The translations under genes and the position numbers were made by a program. The notes beneath the pieces are model-generated. The model did not search any database, was not told the origin of the DNA, and was given only the letters and a program-made list of their open reading frames with translations. This document shows, piece by piece, positions 8,278-15,897 of a stretch of DNA of 64,000 bases. The number at the start of each line of letters is the position of its first letter. The first letter of the stretch is position 1. Source of the DNA: UBA1858 sp045105615 (GTDB taxonomy: Bacteria; Pseudomonadota; Gammaproteobacteria; UBA4575); NCBI GenBank assembly GCA_045105615.1, contig JBGCDS010000008.1, positions 47,642-111,641 of the forward strand. Direction: 5' to 3'.

Positions 8278-9230
8278 GCATTATTCCAATCGAAGCTAAT
8301 CACCTCGGATAACGAAGACGCACTTACCGCCAGCATCACCACACGATCAAACCCAACTGCTACTCCCGCGCATTCAGGAAGCCCATATCGTTGCGCATCT
8401 ATTAAGCGCTGATCAACTTCAACCTCTATAGAGTTATTCTGTTTTCTAATACTCTGATCATTCATAAAACGATTTAATTGCTGCTCAGCGTCTAGCAATT
8501 CAACATAGCCATTGGCCAGCTCTATTCCCTGATAAAAAATTTCAAATCTTTCTGCAACAGAAATGTCCTCATCATTTAATTTAGACAATACTGCCTGCGC
8601 CGCAGGGTAATGATATACCACTGTAATAGACTCCTCACACATAGCAGGCTCAACCTTATGCGAAAACAAAAAATCGACACACTGCTGTAAAGAAACATCA
8701 CTTTGTAACACCAAGCCACTCTCTACCGCTAAATCTTTAATCGCATTTTCAGTTAACAAATCCAGCGTCACGCCTAAGGCCTTTTCAGTCAAATCACGAT
8801 AACTAATATAATCAATATCTATTGGCTTATTATTTTTTACCAGCAAAGTGACAATAAGGTCGACTGTCTCTTGCATTATCTGTTTCAAACTATATTCATG
8901 TCGATACCATTCGATCATCGTGAATTCTGGATTATGCCTTGCGCCATGTTCACCCATACGAAACGATTTACATATTTGGAAAATATCAGGGGCACCATCC
9001 GCAAGTAATCGCTTCATGGCATATTCAGGAGAGGTCTGTAAATATTTTTGAGCATCACCAACAGGAAAGCTGAATGACTCTATATTTGGCTCAGTGACTG
9101 TATGCGAACAGGCTAGGGGTGTTTCCACCTCAAGCACGTCACGTTGCGAAAAAAAGTGACGTGCCAGATTTAGCAATTCGGCTCGTCGCGCCAGATTATG
9201 AAAACTGGCTGTGGGACGCCAATCAGACAT
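8274..9230 (-). CDS. epmA: Elongation factor P--(R)-beta-lysine ligase
   Basis: EpmA (PoxA/GenX/YjeA) is a lysyl-tRNA synthetase paralogue without an anticodon-binding domain. It attaches (R)-beta-lysine to a lysine of EF-P. The protein has class II synthetase motifs: FQICKSFRMGEHGARHNPEF (motif 2) and the C-terminal GVAVGFDRVVMLA (motif 3). ELANGYVELLDAEQQ lies between them. Its length of about 318 residues is that of EpmA, not of full LysRS. The frame opens with GTG at 9233, and the adjacent ATG at 9230 is the likelier start. It lies 21 bases downstream of efp, so enzyme and substrate are probably co-transcribed. Confidence 0.95.
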   Translation of the reverse strand: MSDWRPTASFHNLARRAELLNLARHFFSQRDVLEVETPLACSHTVTEPNIESFSFPVGDAQKYLQTSPEYAMKRLLADGAPDIFQICKSFRMGEHGARHNPEFTMIEWYRHEYSLKQIMQETVDLIVTLLVKNNKPIDIDYISYRDLTEKALGVTLDLLTENAIKDLAVESGLVLQSDVSLQQCVDFLFSHKVEPAMCEESITVVYHYPAAQAVLSKLNDEDISVAERFEIFYQGIELANGYVELLDAEQQLNRFMNDQSIRKQNNSIEVEVDQRLIDAQRYGLPECAGVAVGFDRVVMLAVSASSLSEVISFDWNNA

Positions 9231-9251
9231 CACTTTTATCTAGATAATAAA

Positions 9252-9824
9252 TTAGCTATCTTTTACTCGAGACACGTATTCACCAGTACGTGTATCTATT
9301 TTGATCACTTCGCCTTCCTCAACAAATAACGGTACTTTTACCGTCGCACCTGTTTCAAGCGTTGCCGGTTTTGTCGCTCCCTGTGCCGTATCTCCTTTGA
9401 CACCAGGATCAGACTGAGTGATTTTCAATTCAACAAAATTAGGAGCACTCACTGATAAAGGCGCGCCATTGTACAATGTCACTTGGCAGATATCCTGATC
9501 TTTCAACCACTTAGAAGTATCTCCTACAGCGTTTTCATCGGCGGCATGCTGCTCAAATGTGCTTTGATCCATAAAGTGCCATTGTTCTCCATCGGTATAT
9601 AAATATTGCATATCAACATCCATAACATCAGCGCCTTCGACACTATCTCCAGACTTAAAGGTACGATCTACCACGCGACCAGTTTTGAGATTACGGATTT
9701 TAACTCGACTAAAAGCCTGGCCTTTACCAGGTTTAACAAATTCATTTTCAACAATAGCGTGAGGATCGCCATCAAGCATGATTTTAAGACCTGACTTGAA
9801 TTCGTTAGTACTGTAATTTGCCAT
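9252..9824 (-). CDS. efp: Elongation factor P
   Basis: EF-P binds between the ribosomal P and E sites and relieves stalling at polyproline stretches. The 190 residues show the KOW-like domain I with the loop KPGKGQAF, whose second lysine is Lys34, the residue beta-lysylated by EpmA. Two OB-fold domains follow, ending in the family motif for the C-terminal domain (GEVIKIDTRTGEYVSRVKDS). EF-Ps with an arginine here use EarP rhamnosylation. The lysine, together with flanking epmA and epmB, shows that the beta-lysine pathway is used. The gene is divergent from epmB with only 32 bases between start codons. Confidence 0.97.
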   Translation of the reverse strand: MANYSTNEFKSGLKIMLDGDPHAIVENEFVKPGKGQAFSRVKIRNLKTGRVVDRTFKSGDSVEGADVMDVDMQYLYTDGEQWHFMDQSTFEQHAADENAVGDTSKWLKDQDICQVTLYNGAPLSVSAPNFVELKITQSDPGVKGDTAQGATKPATLETGATVKVPLFVEEGEVIKIDTRTGEYVSRVKDS

Positions 9825-9856
9825 AGAGATAATTTAGATAATTTAAAAGACCCAAC

Positions 9857-10849
9857 ATGATACCGTGCAAGCAAACAGCAGAACATCCCCTACATTGGAA
9901 AAAATTATTCGCCAAATCCTATGTCGGCATTAAACAGATATCTAGAAATTTGCCGGATAACTCGATAAGTGCAGACAAACTAGACAAAATTGATTCACTG
10001 TTCCCAATCCAAATATCCCAGCAATTCATCAATCAACACCCGCTCGGTGGACCAGTATTAAGACAGTATCTGCCCAGCACACTAGAGTTGCTAGACCCTC
10101 CGGGCTACACGCAGGACCCAGTTGGCGACCTCTCTGCAACAATACAACCAGGCGTAATCAAAAAATACAATCACAGAGTATTACTCATCACCAATAACAC
10201 TTGCCCAATACATTGCCGTTATTGTTTTAGAAAAGATTTCCCCTATCCACAATCAAATCCCAATACCCACCAATTCAAACAAGCATTAGATTTTTGCCAA
10301 CGAGACGAGTCTATTAACGAAATCATTCTTAGCGGCGGAGACCCACTTAGCCTGGAGGATGAATCTCTCAATCATTTATTTAAGGCGATTGAAAAAATCC
10401 CCCATATTAAAACCATTCGCTTACATACAAAGTTTCCCTCTGTATTCCCACAACGCATCACGGATAATTTAATTACTACACTTGAAGAATGCACGCTCAA
10501 CAAGATATGCGTGTTTCACATTAATCATGCAGATGAAATCACCCAAGAATTTTGTGATGCAGTGCAAAAAATCAAACAAACAAACACCACCACACTCAAC
10601 CAATCGGTACTACTAAAAAATGTAAATGATAATGCAGATACACTGATTGATTTATCCAACAAGCTATTTGCTTCAGGGATACTTCCCTATTACTTACACA
10701 AGTTGGACCCTGCCAAAGGAACACATCATTTCAAGGTTTCGGATACTCAAGCAGCAAATCTCCACCAACAAATGAAAAACAACCTACCAGGCTATTTAGT
10801 CCCCAGGCTTGCTCAGGAAATACCTGGTGAAAGCAGCAAATCTTACTGA
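9857..10849 (+). CDS. epmB: EF-P beta-lysylation protein, lysine 2,3-aminomutase type radical SAM enzyme
   Basis: EpmB (YjeK) isomerises alpha-lysine to (R)-beta-lysine, the substrate EpmA uses to modify EF-P. The 330-residue protein has the radical SAM [4Fe-4S] cysteine motif CPIHCRYC (CX3CX2C) around residues 116-123. This is followed by the lysine-aminomutase signature FRKDFPY. ILSGGDPLSL is the SAM-binding GGD motif. The length is that of EpmB rather than catabolic KamA, which is longer. It is transcribed divergently from efp across a 32-base gap, so the two promoters must overlap each other or lie inside the neighbouring genes. Confidence 0.95.
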   Translation: MIPCKQTAEHPLHWKKLFAKSYVGIKQISRNLPDNSISADKLDKIDSLFPIQISQQFINQHPLGGPVLRQYLPSTLELLDPPGYTQDPVGDLSATIQPGVIKKYNHRVLLITNNTCPIHCRYCFRKDFPYPQSNPNTHQFKQALDFCQRDESINEIILSGGDPLSLEDESLNHLFKAIEKIPHIKTIRLHTKFPSVFPQRITDNLITTLEECTLNKICVFHINHADEITQEFCDAVQKIKQTNTTTLNQSVLLKNVNDNADTLIDLSNKLFASGILPYYLHKLDPAKGTHHFKVSDTQAANLHQQMKNNLPGYLVPRLAQEIPGESSKSY

Positions 10850-10956
10850 CATCTCTAACCTATTAGTTGTTAGTCGTTTTATTTAAATTTTCAGGTTGAT
10901 AAGGCAATCACAAACTACAAATTGGATAACAATTACACTAATTCGCGTCAATTAGG

Positions 10957-12804
10957 ATGGACGGAGCGCTACTGCCGACAGATAGGCGACTAGTTAGCCG
11001 CTTTTTATTGGCACAAGTTTTAGAATCTAAAGTTGAAAATTTAAACAAGCAGGGAATTATTTCGATGTTATTGGATATGCAAATCTATATGCCCACACAA
11101 GATCCGTTGGCACAGCCGGATATTGCATTTACCCCGCGTCAAGTTAAGAAATGGATCAAGGAGCTACCCATGATCAACCTTGACACCGCAAGCAAACAAA
11201 CCTTTCAGTTAATCGCTGCAAGCAATCGACAATCATACCCGGTTAAACAAAGATTTTCTTCAATCGAATTATTGCTACCGCTATCAAAAACTTTTCTTGA
11301 CCATCATCGCAGATACTTAGCTTGTCAAACATTTCCGCTATCACCAAGTGCTACTGAAATGTTTCAACTACAACAGAGCATGAATGCTGAGCTTGCCATC
11401 GCATTCAAAATCATCATATCGGAAGTAGTTCAGGGAGATGCAAAACTAGATCAGAAGAAATTACTTCACTGCATATACAATGCTATTTCACACCTTCAAC
11501 ACCAGTATGTTGCAAGCCTACTCATGTACCAAGAAATACCTAGCAGCCTGTGGCACGACATATGCCAACTATACAGAGTAGCAGAACACTACGGCCTACA
11601 TACTGCATTAGTCAGCAAGCAAGGCACAAAAGAAAAAACTACGATCATCAATATATTTAAGCATCTCTGCGCGCTGACATTAATCTCATTTAATCAGTTG
11701 CGCCAAGGCGAAGCTGACAAAGTAAACAAGTTCCTTGAAATGCACCATGAACTAATCGATATCACGCCGAACACAGATACTTTAAGCGGCGAATATATTT
11801 ATATTGCCAATCTTGCTACTGGCAAACACCCTACCTATTACGTTCCAAGAGAAATGCCTATTTCCACTGAGAATCGCTTTATAGGTTACTCAGCTTTAGT
11901 TAGCAAACTTGCAGAATCAACCAAGAAGTTCGCACAAAGCACTTCTTATTATCTACAATCAAATGAAGAACTAGATCCAGAGCTAGCTGGCCGCTTAATC
12001 ACTATGATTGGCAACCCCAGTCAACGCCACAAGAAGAGAATTAAAAGCGATCAAGTCGTGCGTGCAATTATCGGCTTAACGCGCATAGTTGAAACGATGA
12101 ATCCCAAACTGGAAGAAACTGCCGATTATGCAGATCAAAGTTCATTTGTGGTCAATAGTCTTTCCTTATTGCCAGTTGAAGAAACAATTAATTCAAGATC
12201 GCCTAAAACATTGAGTCAAGCTTCTGCTGGCGAGACATTAAGCGATGTATGGAATCCCTTTGCTGTTCAAACAGGCGCAAAAAATGCCGCCGACACGAGC
12301 CAACAAGATCAAGAAAAATACTCCGGCATTGTTGCTTCGCTAGATAAGTGGCAAGTAGAAAACTTCAATGCTGGAGGCTTCTGTCTACACTACAAAGCAG
12401 ACGGTATATGCACTACTCGCGTAGGAGAAATTATTGCTATACGCGATGAGAATATAAGTCGCGAATCCTTACAGTGGCGCGTTGGAATCATCAGATGGAT
12501 GCAAGGCTTACCAAACAAAGAACATAAGGTAGGTGTAGAACTTTTTGGTGCTGAGTGTGCATGTGTCACTGCATATAACAAAAATAACTCTCATTTAGAA
12601 TACCAAGGATTACTACTTAAAAGAATTTTTGAAAATAGTAAAAGCTATAGTTTGCTACTGCCCACAAATTCAAATTTAGACTCTCGTGAAATCAGCATCA
12701 AGGGCTCCAACAGTGAACGTACCGTGATGCTAGGAAGAACATTAGAAAAGACTAGCTGTTTCTCTCACATTGAAGTGGTAAAGATATTCAGCAAAGAGCA
12801 ATGA
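10957..12804 (+). CDS. Unrecognised 615-residue protein with PilZ-like C-terminal region, upstream of fimX
   Basis: I do not recognise a named family. Roughly the first 390 residues look alpha-helical. They include the stretch VKKWIKELPMINLDTA and, about 15 residues on, an R-rich LL segment, which might be a helical repeat. A variable linker around 400-450 leads to a C-terminal region of predicted beta character. There NFNAGGF (469-475) and WRVGIIRWM (507-515) resemble the (D/N)xSxxG strand and the later strand of PilZ domains. The RxxxR motif that contacts cyclic di-GMP in classical PilZ domains is not apparent. There is no signal peptide or membrane segment, so it should be cytosolic. It lies 33 bases upstream of the fimX-like gene, almost certainly in one transcript. 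The same psd - unknown - fimX order exists, as I recall, in Pseudomonas aeruginosa. Confidence 0.7.
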   Translation: MDGALLPTDRRLVSRFLLAQVLESKVENLNKQGIISMLLDMQIYMPTQDPLAQPDIAFTPRQVKKWIKELPMINLDTASKQTFQLIAASNRQSYPVKQRFSSIELLLPLSKTFLDHHRRYLACQTFPLSPSATEMFQLQQSMNAELAIAFKIIISEVVQGDAKLDQKKLLHCIYNAISHLQHQYVASLLMYQEIPSSLWHDICQLYRVAEHYGLHTALVSKQGTKEKTTIINIFKHLCALTLISFNQLRQGEADKVNKFLEMHHELIDITPNTDTLSGEYIYIANLATGKHPTYYVPREMPISTENRFIGYSALVSKLAESTKKFAQSTSYYLQSNEELDPELAGRLITMIGNPSQRHKKRIKSDQVVRAIIGLTRIVETMNPKLEETADYADQSSFVVNSLSLLPVEETINSRSPKTLSQASAGETLSDVWNPFAVQTGAKNAADTSQQDQEKYSGIVASLDKWQVENFNAGGFCLHYKADGICTTRVGEIIAIRDENISRESLQWRVGIIRWMQGLPNKEHKVGVELFGAECACVTAYNKNNSHLEYQGLLLKRIFENSKSYSLLLPTNSNLDSREISIKGSNSERTVMLGRTLEKTSCFSHIEVVKIFSKEQ

Positions 12805-12837
12805 CAGATTTACTGAAGGGAATCAGGCACTAAGCAC

Positions 12838-14913
12838 ATGGATCAAATATTGAAAATTTTGGTGATAGACCAAAACGCAAACAATGCCGACAATATTGTG
12901 AGAACAATTAAATCGTCAGGTTTCGCAGTGCGTGAAACGATTGTTTCATCAAAAGAGCAATTCGAAGAGGTCAAGAACTTAGAAGTTAGCCCACATATCA
13001 TCATTCAAGCTAACAATGTTGACGAGCTAAGCATTCAAGATGCTCGCGCCTATTTCAAAACTAATGATCATGAAACACCTATTGTTGCCCTTAGCGAAGA
13101 TGCACACAACCATCAAGCACAACTATACATTGATGGCGCTAATATAGTTTTACCCTATGATGATCAAGAACAATTAAAGCAAACCACTTCACGCTTTGCA
13201 CAGACCGAATTCTACATTCAAGATTTAAAAGTACAAGCTGATAACTATAAAGATCTAGACCAGCGCTACAACAAAATACTTGACACTTCTCGTGACGCAA
13301 TTTGCTATATCCATGAAGGTTTACATGCATATGCTAACGCTTCTTATCTAGAATTATTTGATATCGATGGTGCCGAAGATGCGAGCATACTATCAATCTT
13401 AGAATTGGTTTCACCTGATGACCAGGACGCTCTAAAATCCATCCTTAAAGATGTTAATAAAAACCACACCTCTGGAACTGCCAGTTTAAACTTCAAATCT
13501 GATGAAGAGTATTTACATACAGAGATTGAATATAACCCTGTGCTAGTTGAAGGCGAGACCTGCGTACAATTTGTATTGCACATGCAAACAAATGAATCAA
13601 AAGAATTACAAGAACAACTCAGCTATATTAGCGAACGCGACCATGAAACCGGCTTCTTCCATAGAAAATCACTGACAGATAAAATCCAAGAAGCTATCGA
13701 AGCTGCACAGTCTGGAGAGACGCCATCAACTTATATCCAAATAGACATTGCTAATATTGACACTATCAAAGATCAATTTGGTATCAGTGCAATTGATAAA
13801 CTAGGTGCACATATAGCAGATGCTCTAAAACAAGTGTGCACTAAAGAGGATGCGCTTGGGAAAATTAATGACGAATCATTTGGCATACTGACCTTCGAGA
13901 ACAATGAAGACAAACTAGTCGCATTAGGTGCACGCCTTAGAGATGCGATCGACAACAACCCTGTCACAGTCAACAGTTTGAAGATTTCTCCAGAGCTATA
14001 CATTGGCGCCACAGCACTTGATCCAAGCTTAAAAGAAGTTGCCGACGCATTATCTGCTGCAAAATCAGCATGTGACTATGCTTGGGAAAACGAAATACAA
14101 GAACTTTATATTTTTGCCAAGGAATCACGCAGCCTGACAGGAACCCTGCTTGATCAAAAATGGACACAAGAGTTACAAGATGCAATTCGTGAGAACAGAT
14201 TATTATTATTATTCCAGCCCGTTGTTAGCATTACAGGAAAAACTGAAGACCGTTACCAAGTCTATACTCAACTAGTCAGCAAAGAAGGTGCAAAAATCTC
14301 TGTCGCCGAACTACTTCCAAGTATTGAGCGATCTGGCGTATCTGCAATGCTTGATCGCTGGGTTGTCACCACCGCAATCAAGAAACTTGCTGAGCATGGC
14401 GAGACAAGCCCTGACTCTCAATTTTTCATCAAATTAACTACTGGCGCACTAAATGATCAACAATTCACGCCATGGTTAGAAAAACAATGCAAAAGCCATA
14501 ATGTTGATCCATTTAGGCTGGTATTTGACATGCGTGAAGAAAGTATTGTGAGTCATTTAAAAGATGCACGTGAATTTGCAACACGGTTAAAACAACTTGG
14601 TTGCCAAATCGCAATTGATGCCTTTGGTATCAGTCAAGAACCAGAAAAAATTCTATCAATGATTCCTGCCAGCTACTTAAAACTAAGTTTCCAGCTTATG
14701 GCGAGCCTTAAGAATGGCGACAAAGAACGTATCGAAGACATCAAACATATCTGCGAACAGGCGAAACAGAAAAATACTATGACTATCGCACCATTTGTAG
14801 AATCAGCTGAAGCACTATCTCAAATTTGGTCAATCAATATTGATTTTGTCAGCGGAGACTTTTTCCGCGAACCTAATGAGAATTTAGGCTACGATTTCTC
14901 TAGTGCTGCTTAA
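12838..14913 (+). CDS. fimX: FimX-like cyclic di-GMP receptor (degenerate REC-PAS-GGDEF-EAL)
   Basis: The 691-residue length equals my recollection of Pseudomonas FimX, and the domain order agrees. A receiver-like domain (1-120) has Gln57 where the phospho-accepting aspartate should be. A PAS domain (about 140-255) follows. The GGDEF-like domain (265-430) reads NDESF at 344-348 instead of GGDEF. The EAL-like domain (440-691) has QVY at 474-476 in place of EAL and D594-A595 in place of the metal-binding DD pair. Diguanylate cyclase and phosphodiesterase activity are therefore both unlikely. FimX proteins bind cyclic di-GMP through the dead EAL domain and act with PilZ and PilB in type IV pilus assembly. 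The pairing with the preceding unknown gene and the presence of fimV support that role. It could instead be a non-pilus c-di-GMP receptor. Confidence 0.85.
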   Translation: MDQILKILVIDQNANNADNIVRTIKSSGFAVRETIVSSKEQFEEVKNLEVSPHIIIQANNVDELSIQDARAYFKTNDHETPIVALSEDAHNHQAQLYIDGANIVLPYDDQEQLKQTTSRFAQTEFYIQDLKVQADNYKDLDQRYNKILDTSRDAICYIHEGLHAYANASYLELFDIDGAEDASILSILELVSPDDQDALKSILKDVNKNHTSGTASLNFKSDEEYLHTEIEYNPVLVEGETCVQFVLHMQTNESKELQEQLSYISERDHETGFFHRKSLTDKIQEAIEAAQSGETPSTYIQIDIANIDTIKDQFGISAIDKLGAHIADALKQVCTKEDALGKINDESFGILTFENNEDKLVALGARLRDAIDNNPVTVNSLKISPELYIGATALDPSLKEVADALSAAKSACDYAWENEIQELYIFAKESRSLTGTLLDQKWTQELQDAIRENRLLLLFQPVVSITGKTEDRYQVYTQLVSKEGAKISVAELLPSIERSGVSAMLDRWVVTTAIKKLAEHGETSPDSQFFIKLTTGALNDQQFTPWLEKQCKSHNVDPFRLVFDMREESIVSHLKDAREFATRLKQLGCQIAIDAFGISQEPEKILSMIPASYLKLSFQLMASLKNGDKERIEDIKHICEQAKQKNTMTIAPFVESAEALSQIWSINIDFVSGDFFREPNENLGYDFSSAA

Positions 14914-14916
14914 GTA

Positions 14917-15801
14917 TTAACTATTTTCTAATGCTGCAATACGCAGCTCAAGTGGTGGATGCGACATAAGTAACTTCTGCAATCCCCCTTTCACTGCCCC
15001 CGATATCCCAAATGCAGCTAGCTCACCAGGTAAATTGTCAGGCTCATGAGCCGACTGTAATCTTCGCAGCGCAGCAATCATATTTTGCTTACCGGCAAGC
15101 TCGGCACCTCCTATATCAGCACGATACTCTCTTCGACGCGAAAACCATTTAGCAACAATAGCAGCTAATACACCCAACACCATTTCAGCAACAATACTGC
15201 CTATCCAGTAACCTGGGCCTATACCGCGTTCAATTTTAAATACTGCACGATCAATCAACATGCCGATTATGCGTGAAAATAATATAACAAAAGTATTCAA
15301 TACGCCTTGCAGTAAACCCATTGTGACCATGTCACCGTTCGCCACATGACTTACCTCATGACCCAATACCGCTTCCACTTCATTTTGTGACATTGATTGC
15401 ATCAAACCAGTGCTAACAGCAACTAAGGCATCGTTCTTATTCATGCCAGTGGCAAATGCATTTGGTTGCGGTGACTCAAACACACCCACTTCAGGCATTC
15501 CGATACCAGCCTGTTCAGCTTGCCTACTTACCGTTTCTATCAACCAGCGCTCAGTGTCATTTTTCGGAGATTCAATGATCTGAACGCCCATACTTCTCTT
15601 CGCCATCCATTTAGATATCGCCAAAGAAATAAATGAACCACCAAAACCCATCACCAAGGCCATAATTAATAAACCATTAACTTGACCAGCCATTCCCTGT
15701 TGAGCCAACCATGCATCCACACCAAGCACACGAGATGAAACACTGAGCACAGCTAATACGCCAAAGTTCGCAACTAAAAATAATCCAATACGAGAAAACA
15801 T
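14917..15801 (-). CDS. htpX: Membrane zinc metalloprotease HtpX
   Basis: HtpX is an inner-membrane M48 peptidase that cooperates with FtsH in removing misfolded membrane proteins. The 294-residue protein begins with two hydrophobic segments (about 4-24 and 41-63). The zinc site HEVSH is at 148-152. Two further hydrophobic stretches (about 165-210) follow, then EYRAD, which supplies the third zinc ligand. A GAGGTAA ribosome-binding site precedes the ATG. The gene converges with fimX, with three bases between the stop codons, so no terminator fits between them. A CpxR-type operator was not recognisable in the 96 bases upstream. Confidence 0.95.
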   Translation of the reverse strand: MFSRIGLFLVANFGVLAVLSVSSRVLGVDAWLAQQGMAGQVNGLLIMALVMGFGGSFISLAISKWMAKRSMGVQIIESPKNDTERWLIETVSRQAEQAGIGMPEVGVFESPQPNAFATGMNKNDALVAVSTGLMQSMSQNEVEAVLGHEVSHVANGDMVTMGLLQGVLNTFVILFSRIIGMLIDRAVFKIERGIGPGYWIGSIVAEMVLGVLAAIVAKWFSRRREYRADIGGAELAGKQNMIAALRRLQSAHEPDNLPGELAAFGISGAVKGGLQKLLMSHPPLELRIAALENS

Positions 15802-15897
15802 GATTACCTCTTATTCAATGAGTAATGATATAACAGCACTAACAAATATAAATACAACAATATTTTATGACAAAATTATCTTCAATCGTTCACTCAG

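Noticed and set aside
10850..10956. Weak CTAAC/GTTAG hairpin followed by TCGTTTTATTT after epmB
   Set aside because: A five-bp stem with a nine-base loop is too weak to call a terminator.
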